Assembly (NCBI GenBank): GCA_016932095.1
Contig: JAFGDN010000043.1
Span: 1-36,295, forward strand
DNA: 36,295 bases
Origin: Sedimentisphaerales bacterium
Lineage (GTDB): Bacteria > Planctomycetota > Phycisphaerae > Sedimentisphaerales > Anaerobacaceae
Reading direction: 5' to 3'
Part shown: positions 8,751 through 15,925 of the stretch, piece by piece
Layout of the letters: every line of letters starts with the position of its first letter
How positions within the stretch are numbered: position 1 is the stretch's first letter
Program-made: the position numbers and the translations under genes
Notes under the pieces: generated by a model
Told to the model about the DNA's origin: nothing
What the model saw: only the letters and a program-made list of their open reading frames with translations
Databases searched by the model: none

Positions 8751-8845
8751 CGATTGTAACTCCGGCCGGCCAGGTAATTTGGGGGTATTTTAGCAGTTTT
8801 TTAAAAGTTGTGAAAGAACTTCTTGCAAAGCGATTGACGGCAATT

Positions 8846-9158
8846 ATGTTATTGCCGCTTAAAAAAACACACTGTTCTGGGATGTTGACACGCAGTATGA
8901 TTTTATGCGGTCTGAGGAACTACTTTATGTCTCTGGTGCAGAGGGAATAATTGACAACGTCAGTGAGGCGAGACGTTTTGTTCTCGAAAACGGCTACTCG
9001 ATAATCGCCTCGACCGACTGGCACAGGGAGAGCAACAAGGAAATTTCAGACAGACCCGATTTCAAAAAGACCTTCCCTTTGCATTGTATGGCCGGCTCGC
9101 CCGGCAGCGAAAGGGTCGGTTACCTCGGCGAAATGGAAATTGACATCGTCGCCGCACC
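8846..9158 (+). pseudogene. Nicotinamidase/isochorismatase family fragment: frameshifted start, lost C-terminus
   Basis: A FWDVDTQYDFM motif containing the catalytic Asp begins near 8876, followed by GAEGIIDNVSEARRF, STDWHRESN and FPLHCMAGSPGSERVGYLGEME. These are isochorismatase-fold hallmarks of enzymes that hydrolyse nicotinamide. The only plausible ATG (8846) is out of frame with this by one base. A run of seven A at 8861-8867 would restore a continuous N-terminus (MLLPLKKNTLFWDV) with one more A. Family similarity stops after about 9158, where an unrelated convergent fragment begins. A normal protein would be about twice as long, and the cysteine nucleophile region is missing, so it is not functional as read. 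Confidence 0.7.
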
Positions 9159-9263
9159 ACTCATACCAATACTGCCCGCGACAATGCAGACCTTGCCGAA
9201 ATCGCCCTTATGGGCGTCTTTTGCCCGCGGTTTTAGTTTCGGGATGTTTTCTATTATCTGCAT
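9147..9263 (-). pseudogene. N-terminal fragment of NAD(P)HX dehydratase (NnrD-like)
   Basis: Reading the minus strand from the ATG at 9261-9263 gives MQIIENIPKLKPR, then KGDFGKVCIVAGS, then GMSGAA. This is the characteristic opening of NnrD, the ADP/ATP-dependent repair enzyme for hydrated NAD(P)H (YjeF C-terminal family), with the glycine-rich GDFGK and AGS-x-GM-x-GAA motifs. Similarity ends after about 39 codons. The frame then crosses into the nicotinamidase fragment and hits a stop about nine codons later. The bulk of the roughly 280-residue enzyme is absent. Both fragments concern nicotinamide nucleotides, which supports their having been true convergent neighbours. Confidence 0.7.
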
Positions 9264-9359
9264 ATAACCTCATTTTGTGCCGTATAGTATAAAAAGGGGA
9301 AGGTGTGGTCAATAAAAGATTCGACGGGCAGGAGGGAAGGTTTATAATATAAGGTTACT

Positions 9360-9563
9360 ATGAGTGAAATTATATTTATCGTTGGAAATTCTGATGAGGG
9401 CGGTTACACCGCTAAGGCGCTCGGGCATTCCATTCATACCGAAGGTGAAACACTGGACGAGCTGAAGGAAAATATCAAAGACACTATAAAATGCCATTTC
9501 GACTCGACACTGATTAACATGGCGCGGCCAGAGGCCGCAACCAAAAATGAACACAGAACATAG
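9360..9563 (+). CDS. HicB-like antitoxin, C-terminally truncated
   Basis: The first about 48 residues (IIFIVGNSDEGGYTAKALG, SIHTEGETLDELKENIKD, IKCHFD) match the HicB/UPF0150 fold found in antitoxins that neutralise HicA mRNA interferases. Members of this short type normally continue with a beta strand such as IRLHxVREE after CHF. Here the sequence turns into an unrelated tail (STLINMARPEAATKNEHRT) that runs into a purine-rich repeat. No hicA gene follows. AAGG sits five bases before the ATG. I read it as a remnant that may still be translated. Confidence 0.6.
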   Translation: MSEIIFIVGNSDEGGYTAKALGHSIHTEGETLDELKENIKDTIKCHFDSTLINMARPEAATKNEHRT

Positions 9564-9588
9564 AACACAGAAATCAGAACCAGGAAAC

Positions 9589-9606
9589 GGCGGGGTAAAC
9601 CCCGCC
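9589..9606. repeat. Perfect hairpin GGCGGGG-TAAA-CCCCGCC
   Basis: This is a seven-base-pair perfect stem with a four-base loop, followed by CTAC. It directly follows a purine-rich stretch with repeated GAACACAGAA-type units (9550-9585). It has no T-run, so it is more like a dispersed palindromic repeat than a terminator. Whether more copies exist in the genome cannot be seen here. Confidence 0.6.
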
Positions 9607-9710
9607 CTACAAAGAACTTACGGAAATGGCAGCATGAAAAACGTTCATAAAAAACAAGAATATGAAGGATTGTATTACGGATTTACACTGTAAAAAGAAA
9701 TAAAAAAACT

Positions 9711-9771
9711 GTAGGGTGGGCTGTGCCCACCTTTAATAAAATCGGAAATTGGTATGTACAGCACACCCTAC
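9711..9771. repeat. Inverted pair of GTAGGGTG-type repeats (MITE-like)
   Basis: The 21-base unit at 9711-9731 begins GTAGGGTGGGCTGTG. It contains a perfect 7-bp stem (GGTGGGC / GCCCACC, 9715-9721 with 9725-9731). A related copy lies in opposite orientation at 9751-9771 (reverse complement beginning GTAGGGTGTGCTGTAC). The pair could fold into one long stem around an AT-rich centre. Such GTAGGGTGGGC units occur as dispersed intergenic repeats in several bacterial phyla. No transposase is present. Confidence 0.55.
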
Positions 9772-9823
9772 CTGATTCTAACCGGAAAATATCGAGCTAA
9801 ATATAAGCAAATAAGCCGATATT

Positions 9824-10054
9824 ATGAAGAAGGCGAATAACAGAGAAATGAACGACGATTTGCGGCCGGAATACGACCTCTCCAAACTCAGGGGTGGTGT
9901 GCGAGGCAAGTATGCCAGGCGCTTCCAGCAGGGAACGAACCTGGTCCTCCTCTCCCCGGATGTAGCCAGCTATTTCCCCGACGAACAATCGGTGAATGAT
10001 GCGCTGAGATCTCTGGTTGGTATTGCCAAGGCCAAACTGCGTGATGCAAATTAA
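9824..10054 (+). CDS. Small antitoxin-like protein (unnamed family)
   Basis: The product has 76 residues. A start at the second Met (9848, MNDDLRPEYD) gives 68 residues and may be the real one; neither start has a strong ribosome site. The pattern DLRPEYDLSKLRGGVRGKY, then GTNLVLLSPDVASYFPDE and SVNDALRSL, belongs to a widespread small family often found next to toxin genes. It has a ribbon-helix-helix-like C-terminus that could bind DNA. No toxin partner is visible: the next bases hold a dispersed repeat. Function is inferred from family context only. Confidence 0.6.
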   Translation: MKKANNREMNDDLRPEYDLSKLRGGVRGKYARRFQQGTNLVLLSPDVASYFPDEQSVNDALRSLVGIAKAKLRDAN

Positions 10055-10068
10055 TCTATAGATAGGTT

Positions 10069-10103
10069 CGACCCCTCGGCCTCGCTCAGGGCGGGCAGGC
10101 TCA
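10069..10103. repeat. Dispersed-repeat-like sequence (CGACCCCTCGGCCTCGCTCA...)
   Basis: This stretch resembles the CCTGAGCG-x-AGTCGAAGGG type of interspersed repeat seen in many environmental genomes: a GC-rich core with CGCTCAGGG and GGCAGGCTCA. It lies just after the stop of the antitoxin-like gene. Identity as a repeat rests on recalled pattern, not on copies in this window. Confidence 0.35.
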
Positions 10104-10213
10104 CTACAAGTAAGACACCAGCGAAACGGGTACATGTTGTTAGGCCGCAGTTTTGCTTCTCAAAAAGAAGAGGTAGAAACCATATATACAATGTTAGGCA
10201 GATAAGAGGATAT

Positions 10214-10471
10214 TTGATGATACGCATCCAATGCAAGAAATGCGGACATGTTCAAGATGCTGGAAGCGCCTTGTCACCCAACGACACCTGTGAACGATGC
10301 GGTACGCCAATCTACGGCCCAAAAGTTCAGAATCCAACAACTATGGCAATTCTCGCCGTAGTAACACTGATTGGTGCCGCGATACTGGGTATGCCCAAGA
10401 ACTTCCTGCTTATAGTCGGTCTTTTGGCTGCCTTCTTGGTAATCAACGCAGTTATGAGGCGAAAGAAATGA
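10214..10471 (+). CDS. Zinc-ribbon membrane protein, hypothetical
   Basis: The product has 85 residues. Two C-x-x-C knuckles (CKKCGH near residue 7 and CERCGTP near 27) form a probable zinc ribbon. Two hydrophobic segments follow (about 43-60 and 64-80), and the tail is basic, RRKK. The layout suggests a small inner-membrane protein with a cytosolic zinc ribbon. It precedes the large TPR membrane protein on the same strand by 48 bases, so the two may work together. I cannot name the family. Confidence 0.6.
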   Translation: MMIRIQCKKCGHVQDAGSALSPNDTCERCGTPIYGPKVQNPTTMAILAVVTLIGAAILGMPKNFLLIVGLLAAFLVINAVMRRKK

Positions 10472-10519
10472 GCTATGGAGAACATACTTCTCACCATTCT
10501 ATTCGTAAAATAATAAGTC

Positions 10520-12220
10520 ATGAGTAAGCAGAACAAAATATTTTGGTCGATGATTACATTGCCCACTTTGTTGTATATTATTGGGATGTCTGTTTTTTTC
10601 TCTCCATGTGTTCAGGGCGTTAATCTTGAGAACGATTTTAAGAATTATTATCTTGCCTACTCAAAAGGTAAGCCTGACGCTCTATCTGGTTCTCAACGAA
10701 GAATCCAACAGATTCTTGATTCTATTCCTCGTATAAGACGAAGTCCTGATACTTCATTAGAAAGAGCTATTTGGGTAGGCATGCTCTCGGGTAACGAAAA
10801 TATCGCGCTGACTTCAGGGGCTGTTCATTTTTCTTATCTTATTGAAAACGACAAGACCACATCTATATTTACACTGATTTTAAGCTGCCTTATTTACACC
10901 TCATTGTTCTTAGTCGGTGTTTCGGGAATATGGCATAATGTCTTAACCTATGTTATGCGACTCGATGTTATCCCAACGAAATCCTATTTACGATATGCTG
11001 TTCAATATTTTAAGAATTTATCAACTGAAAACAAAGAGCAAAAAGTTCCTCTAAGGGGATATGTGAAAACATTTTATGCATACATTCCTTATTGGTTAAT
11101 CGGTATAGTTATTGGTTATATCAATGGGGACTATCAAATGTATGTTCAATCTCCAGTTGTACCCGGTTATCTTCTAATTTGCGCATGCCTGTATTGTGTA
11201 TGTATTGGAAGCTCTTTAGTATTGAGTATTAACCAAATAATTTTATTCTTGTTTATGCGGTTCAATGCAGATGTCGTTACGAGATATGTGGATGATGTGA
11301 TCTGTGCCGTGTTGGCTATCGGTATCAGCAAATGGATTTTCAATAATGGTTTAGGAACAACTATCGCTGTCACGGTTGCCACTTTATTGTACACAATCAT
11401 GATGAATAACAGAACGCGTGCGGTGAGTGTTGATGAGTATGAGAAAACAGCACTTTCCGCGATAGGATGCGCAAACCTGGGATTACACTACCACAGGAAG
11501 AAAAAAATCAAGAACGCAATTGAAATGTTCAAGCAGGCTATCGACATTTACACCGATCTTGGCCAGATCAACGACACTGCTCCCGTTTATGGATCACTTG
11601 GAAAGCTCTATTTCGACAATGGGGATTTGGACCTTGCCGAAGATAACTTGCAACAAGCATTGAGAATATACAGACGATGTTCACATGCACAGGAGGCCAT
11701 CGCTACAATAACTCCCCTTCTCGATCTGATCGCCGAGCGAAGACAGAGATGCGATGAACCTAAGGCGTACACGAACGCAGAATACTGTTTCTCGTTCATC
11801 ATTCCTGCTGACTGGTTAAAACAAAGGTTGGCCCAAGAGTTCACGACAACCGGCGGTCAAATTGCTATCTCGCACAAGACACACAGAGCGACTTTCAATG
11901 TTTCCGTCGGGCCACCAGACCGACCAGAATGGATAGCAAAAGAAGCAAGAACAGCCGCGGTCAGAGAGTTTCTCGCCCATGCACCAGGACGGATCGGGCA
12001 TGTTGAAATAACTACATCTGTTGCTGTTGGGGGAGAACCGAATACGGTCGCCGCAGAGTACGAAACCGAAACAAAGATTCGGAGCGTTAGGAGAAGACTG
12101 CGGAATGGCCTCATATCCATTATTCACATTGAACTCGAATATGCTTTGCAATGGTCTGCTGAGCGGGATCTTGAGGGGCAAGTCAAAGGGATTATTGATT
12201 CGTTCAAGTTTGAGACTTGA
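10520..12220 (+). CDS. Multi-spanning membrane protein with TPR repeats and C-terminal PsbP/DcrB-like domain
   Basis: The product has 566 residues. A membrane part (about 1-300) has several helices near 10-30, 113-140, 185-205, 215-245 and 260-290. Two to three tetratricopeptide repeats follow (313-390: ALSAIGCANLGLHYHRKKK, AIEMFKQAIDIY, LAEDNLQQALRIY). A C-terminal domain (about 415-566) starts YCFSFIIPADWLKQ and contains QIAISHKTHRATFNVSVG, the style of PsbP/DcrB-type proteins. The membrane half is AT-rich while the TPR and C-terminal half is GC-richer, suggesting joined parts. The function is unknown. TPRs suggest a scaffold. It is probably accessory, lying between repeats and larB. Confidence 0.7.
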   Translation: MSKQNKIFWSMITLPTLLYIIGMSVFFSPCVQGVNLENDFKNYYLAYSKGKPDALSGSQRRIQQILDSIPRIRRSPDTSLERAIWVGMLSGNENIALTSGAVHFSYLIENDKTTSIFTLILSCLIYTSLFLVGVSGIWHNVLTYVMRLDVIPTKSYLRYAVQYFKNLSTENKEQKVPLRGYVKTFYAYIPYWLIGIVIGYINGDYQMYVQSPVVPGYLLICACLYCVCIGSSLVLSINQIILFLFMRFNADVVTRYVDDVICAVLAIGISKWIFNNGLGTTIAVTVATLLYTIMMNNRTRAVSVDEYEKTALSAIGCANLGLHYHRKKKIKNAIEMFKQAIDIYTDLGQINDTAPVYGSLGKLYFDNGDLDLAEDNLQQALRIYRRCSHAQEAIATITPLLDLIAERRQRCDEPKAYTNAEYCFSFIIPADWLKQRLAQEFTTTGGQIAISHKTHRATFNVSVGPPDRPEWIAKEARTAAVREFLAHAPGRIGHVEITTSVAVGGEPNTVAAEYETETKIRSVRRRLRNGLISIIHIELEYALQWSAERDLEGQVKGIIDSFKFET

Positions 12221-12290
12221 AAGTGCCGAAAAAGGCGCTGCACCTGACCGCAATTACGCTGCGCTCCATAATGGCAGGTTATGTCTAGCA

Positions 12291-13043
12291 CTACGAACTG
12301 CCTTCTATTTTTCTGTTTATGAGTGTGGCAGCGACGGCGGCGGAGAAGCCGTTGTCGATATTAACGACTGTAACGCCCGCTGAGCAGCTATTGAGCATTG
12401 TCAATAACGCCGAAATTCCCTTGAAACTTGCGCCGTAGCCGACGCTTGTGGGCACGGCTATTACCGGGCAGCTTACAAGCCCGCCTACAACGCTGGCAAG
12501 GGCTCCTTCCATACCCGCCACCACGATTACTACGTTTGCCTTTTGCAGTTTCGGGATGTGCGAAAAAAGCCGGTGCAGGCCCGCGACGCCGACGTCGCAA
12601 ATCAGTTCTGTTCGCTGGCCCATAATCTCCGCCGTTACCTTGGCCTCGCTTGCCACCGGCAAATCGGCGGTCCCCGCAGTGATAATTGGAAGCACCGTCT
12701 TTGAAGAACGCAGTTTCTTTTGTTCGAGAACAATCGCCTTAGCTGCCTTCTCATAGCGGATACGTGGGAATTGACCCGTGTCGGCAATTGCTTCAAAAAC
12801 GTCCTCAGTTGCCCTCGTTGCCAGAACGTTGTTGCCCCTGGCCGCAAGCGCCGAGAAGATTTTCACAATTTGTTCGGTTGTCTTGCCGGGACAATAAATG
12901 ACCTCAGGGAAGCCCTGTCGAAGATGGCGGTGATGGTCAATCCTGGCGAAGCCGAGGTCCTCGTAGGGTAAATGACGAAGCTTTTCGACAGCTTCGTCAA
13001 TGGATAGACCACCCTTTTTAACCTGCTGCAACAATTTTTTCAA
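12291..13043 (-). CDS. larB: Nickel-pincer cofactor biosynthesis protein LarB
   Basis: The product has 250 residues, normal for LarB. It carboxylates and hydrolyses nicotinic acid adenine dinucleotide to start synthesis of the nickel-pincer nucleotide used by lactate racemase and relatives. The AIR-carboxylase-like C-terminal half shows PIITAGTADLPVA, ELICDVGVAG, VVIVVAGMEGALASVVGGL, and PVIAVPTSVGYGASFKG. The N-terminus (SIDEAVEKLRHLPYEDLG) is typical. No larC, larE or larA gene is present here. It follows tsaD by 26 bases in the same direction, probably as the last gene of that transcription unit. Confidence 0.93.
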   Translation of the reverse strand: MKKLLQQVKKGGLSIDEAVEKLRHLPYEDLGFARIDHHRHLRQGFPEVIYCPGKTTEQIVKIFSALAARGNNVLATRATEDVFEAIADTGQFPRIRYEKAAKAIVLEQKKLRSSKTVLPIITAGTADLPVASEAKVTAEIMGQRTELICDVGVAGLHRLFSHIPKLQKANVVIVVAGMEGALASVVGGLVSCPVIAVPTSVGYGASFKGISALLTMLNSCSAGVTVVNIDNGFSAAVAATLINRKIEGSS

Positions 13044-13069
13044 CTGTTCCGGCCTGATATCAAAACTCC

Positions 13070-14107
13070 TTAGCCACTGGCTTTCGGTTCTAATGTAAGG
13101 TCTGCAAACAGACCCGCCTTGAACTTGTGATACGCAAGCGAAGCTACCATAACGGCGTTATCGGTGCAATAAGGTTTCGGCGCAACAAGCAGCATCTTTG
13201 CGGGAACGTAAGATTGGCACAGCTTTGTCAGGGCTTCCCGCAAAGCGGTATTTGCAGCGACGCCGCCGCCTAATAAAACCGTTTTTGCCCCGACTTTTTC
13301 GATTGCCCGCCGGGTTTTTTCAATAAGCACGTCAACAACGGACGCCTGAAAAGACGCGGCAATATCGGCAATTTGCTTTTGATTCATCGAGCTGACGTTA
13401 TTCACTCCCTTCATATCCTGACCTCGGCAATGATAAAGCACGGCTGTCTTTATACCGCTGAAGGAAAAGTCCAGCGAATCCGGCCCCAACAGCGTTCGCG
13501 GGAAATCAACGGCACACGGATTACCTGTTTTAGCCGCTTTTTCGATTGAGGGGCCGCCGGGATAAGGCAGGTTCAAAATCGTCGCTACCTTGTCAAAAGC
13601 CTCTCCTGCCGCGTCGTCGATACATCGACCGAGCAGCTTCAATTCGAGGGCGTTTTGGCAATCGTAAAGGCAGGTATGCCCGCCTGAAACAATCAGCGCC
13701 ACGGCGGGTAATTTCAGCTCGTGCTCAGTCAGCAATGCCGACTGAAGGTGTGCGTGAAGGTGATTGACCGCTATTAAGGGCTTGTCCCATACGAGACACA
13801 GCGTTTTCGCGGCGGTGACGCCGACAATCAGCGCGACAGCCAACCCCGGCTGGTTTGCTACGGCGATTGCGGCGACGTCGGCTTTTGTGAGTTTTGCATT
13901 TGTAAGCGATTCGGCTATAACGGGATATATATTTTCAAGATGTGCGCGTGAGGCGATTTCGGGAACTACACCGCCGTATTTGGCGTGCAGCTTGGCTTGC
14001 GAAGCGACAACGGAAGATTTTACGATTGTGCCGTCAGCCACAACCGCAGCGGCTGTTTCATCGCAGCTTGTCTCAATACCGAGGATATTTATCTGCCTGC
14101 CATTCAT
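13070..14107 (-). CDS. tsaD: tRNA N6-adenosine threonylcarbamoyltransferase TsaD
   Basis: The product has 345 residues, the standard length. It transfers the threonylcarbamoyl group to A37 of ANN-decoding tRNAs together with TsaB, TsaE and TsaC. The ASKHA fold shows ILGIETSCDETAAAV at the start, KYGGVVPEIASRAH, the metal-binding His pair in VNHLHAHLQSALL, the LIVSGGHT loop, FDKVA-x-x-L-x-LPYPGGP, and LLGGGVAANTALR. It is essential in most bacteria, so the unit it sits in is probably expressed constitutively. Gaps to DUF362 (12 bases) and larB (26 bases) suggest cotranscription. Confidence 0.96.
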   Translation of the reverse strand: MNGRQINILGIETSCDETAAAVVADGTIVKSSVVASQAKLHAKYGGVVPEIASRAHLENIYPVIAESLTNAKLTKADVAAIAVANQPGLAVALIVGVTAAKTLCLVWDKPLIAVNHLHAHLQSALLTEHELKLPAVALIVSGGHTCLYDCQNALELKLLGRCIDDAAGEAFDKVATILNLPYPGGPSIEKAAKTGNPCAVDFPRTLLGPDSLDFSFSGIKTAVLYHCRGQDMKGVNNVSSMNQKQIADIAASFQASVVDVLIEKTRRAIEKVGAKTVLLGGGVAANTALREALTKLCQSYVPAKMLLVAPKPYCTDNAVMVASLAYHKFKAGLFADLTLEPKASG

Positions 14108-14119
14108 ATTTGATACTTA

Positions 14120-15055
14120 TCATTTTTTGACAGGTTTGGCCAGCAGGATTATCTGCCTGCAGACGCTTTTGCAGACGTGCAACAGTGAAAACCGGATTGG
14201 GATAAGCTTGGCGGGCACAAAATCAGTGCAGATATCACGCGAGAAATCATCTCCGACGATTTGAATATCTTTTATGCTTTTGCAGCCGAAACCCAGTTGC
14301 TTTGCGGTCTTAACAATGGGCAGCGTATCAGGGTCGAGGTTTATCAGTTTGGAGCAGACGATTTCGCAGGAGAGCGGGTCTGTCGAGCCGATAGCAAAGC
14401 CCAGCGGCCTGGGTCTGCCGCTGATGGGGCCGGGACCTTCCATAGCGATTACGCCATCGATGATGGTTAAAGCCGGGCTTACGAATTTGTATATCTCGAT
14501 TAGAAGCTCGCAGAATTTTTTGGCGTTGCCGCCCTTGGCGAAATGCCAGTATGCCTTCCATTTGCCGCTGACGCAGCCGAACATATTTTTGACCGCGAAA
14601 GTAGCGACCAACTGCTGGTGCGACTTCAACTTCGGCAAATTAATGATGACGTCGGCGTCCAAAGCCAGCGAGCTTATGCCGACGCTGACGCCTGCAATCT
14701 TTTTTTTAACCGGCTTATTCAATTGCTTTATGGGCACATCAAGTTTTTTCAAGGGCTCTTCAAGACCAATTGCTTTTGCACAGGTAAAAACGTTTCCCCA
14801 GGCGGGTGAATCCCCAACGAAGGGCTTTGCGCCGAAATCCTTTAACAATCTGGCTGTTTGGATGATTACTTCGGGGTCGGTTTGCGTGGCGCAATTGCGG
14901 GGCTTCGGCGCTATGAAATTGGGCTTTAACAGAACCGTGTCGCCACGTTTGACAAACTTCTCGATGCCGCCGAGCAGCGTGAACTGACGCGCAATCGCCG
15001 ACGCTATGGCTGATTCCCTGTAATCGACACACCGAGTCAATGCAACAATCATCAA
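14120..15055 (-). CDS. DUF362 domain-containing protein
   Basis: The product has 311 residues. DUF362 features: VKRGDTVLLKPNFIAPK, a DSPAWG segment, ADVIINLPKLKSH, FAVKNMFGCVSG, LTIIDGVIAMEGPGP-x-SG, and FAIGSTDPLSCEIVCSKLI. Many relatives carry a C-terminal ferredoxin domain. This one does not: only scattered Cys occur at the end (LLHVCKSVCRQ). The biochemical role of the family is poorly known. It lies between the lipoprotein and tsaD with gaps of nine and twelve bases, which indicates an operon. Confidence 0.85.
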   Translation of the reverse strand: MMIVALTRCVDYRESAIASAIARQFTLLGGIEKFVKRGDTVLLKPNFIAPKPRNCATQTDPEVIIQTARLLKDFGAKPFVGDSPAWGNVFTCAKAIGLEEPLKKLDVPIKQLNKPVKKKIAGVSVGISSLALDADVIINLPKLKSHQQLVATFAVKNMFGCVSGKWKAYWHFAKGGNAKKFCELLIEIYKFVSPALTIIDGVIAMEGPGPISGRPRPLGFAIGSTDPLSCEIVCSKLINLDPDTLPIVKTAKQLGFGCKSIKDIQIVGDDFSRDICTDFVPAKLIPIRFSLLHVCKSVCRQIILLAKPVKK

Positions 15056-15064
15056 TTATCTATT

Positions 15065-15925
15065 TTAAGTGATGGACGTGCATATAAACAGCAATACCCT
15101 GACTGTTGGCTTTGTCCCCATTTTAACAAAGAATCTGCCTGCAGCGGTTGTGGAATCCGCAATTTTTCCAAGATTAGGCGCAAGCACGATAATATCGCCC
15201 GGCTTCATATTCAAGCCGAAACCAGCCGAGTAAATGCGCAGGTCGGACTCGCGCATTTTGGCCGCAAGCTCCGCGGGTAACCCTTGCGTAGCAGACAAAA
15301 CAGCAGGCGTTACCTGAACTCTCGACACCTTCGGGGAACCGGTCAATTGCCTTGCATATACCTCTAATCCCAAAATCGCGGGACCAACCTCGACATTTTC
15401 GACGGCGCCGGTGCGGCCTATATAGGAAATCTCCGTCTTGTGAGACAGTCGCCCCAGCTCAAGGACTTCGACCCGGCTGTGTTGTATCAACAGCGATGTT
15501 GTCGAAAGTTTCTTCGCGTTTATAGAATCCAAAATTTCGGTGATTTTGGCTTTCTCGCCGAACACGCCCATCGCCGCCTGAAGACCGTTGGCAGCAAAAC
15601 CGTTGGGGTCGGTATATTTGAGAGTTCCCGCACTCAATATCTGCCAGACACCGTCCAAATCAGCAATTTTATCCACGGGCAGCTCATAAGTGATTATGTC
15701 GATATTTGTCGAGCGCAGAAATTGCACCGACAAATCAGACCCTCGCCGATTGGCAGGCGCAAGCTCGCCGATTTTGACGCCCTCGGTCAGGTCGTCAGAA
15801 GCGTCGCAGCCGAATAACATCGGAAGACAGAGAACTGAGAACAGAAGACGGAGAACGGAAAATATATGGCCCCGCCCCATCTTCGGTCTTCTGTCGTTTA
15901 TTGTCTGTCTTCTACCCTCTATCAT
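15065..15925 (-). CDS. Predicted lipoprotein of unknown function
   Basis: From the ATG at 15923-15925, which overlaps the PIG-L stop (ATGA), the product has 286 residues. Another possible start is the ATG at 15880 (MGRGHIFSV), which gives a shorter, cleaner signal peptide. The hydrophobic stretch SVLRLLFSVLCLPMLFGC ends in a lipobox-like Cys, so export and lipidation are likely. The mature part is alpha/beta with no motif I recognise. The signal peptide is encoded inside an inverted GAAGACAGA/TCTGTCTTC repeat tract. A longer in-frame ORF to 16051 overlaps PIG-L and is probably not used. Confidence 0.65.
   Translation of the reverse strand: MIEGRRQTINDRRPKMGRGHIFSVLRLLFSVLCLPMLFGCDASDDLTEGVKIGELAPANRRGSDLSVQFLRSTNIDIITYELPVDKIADLDGVWQILSAGTLKYTDPNGFAANGLQAAMGVFGEKAKITEILDSINAKKLSTTSLLIQHSRVEVLELGRLSHKTEISYIGRTGAVENVEVGPAILGLEVYARQLTGSPKVSRVQVTPAVLSATQGLPAELAAKMRESDLRIYSAGFGLNMKPGDIIVLAPNLGKIADSTTAAGRFFVKMGTKPTVRVLLFICTSIT
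15825..15915. repeat. Degenerate GAAGACAGA / TCTGTCTTC inverted repeat tract
   Basis: On the plus strand a purine-rich run (AAGACAGAGAACTGAGAACA...) at about 15830-15865 is followed by a pyrimidine-rich run (TCTTCGGTCTTCTGTCG, then TTGTCTGTCTTCTACC) at about 15880-15915. The two are imperfect reverse complements around an ATATATGGCCCC centre. Similar purine-rich units occur at 3590-3635 and 9545-9585. The tract overlaps the start region of the lipoprotein gene. Confidence 0.55.

Noticed and set aside
10130-10210. Two GTTAGGC copies (near 10139 and 10193) as integron attC sites
   Set aside because: No matching RYYYAAC partner or stem is found upstream, and no integrase is present.
12232-12290. 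Region between the TPR gene and larB (CACCTGACC ... GGCAGGT) as an attC-like element
   Set aside because: The stem is imperfect, and GGTTATGTC does not fit the attC core.
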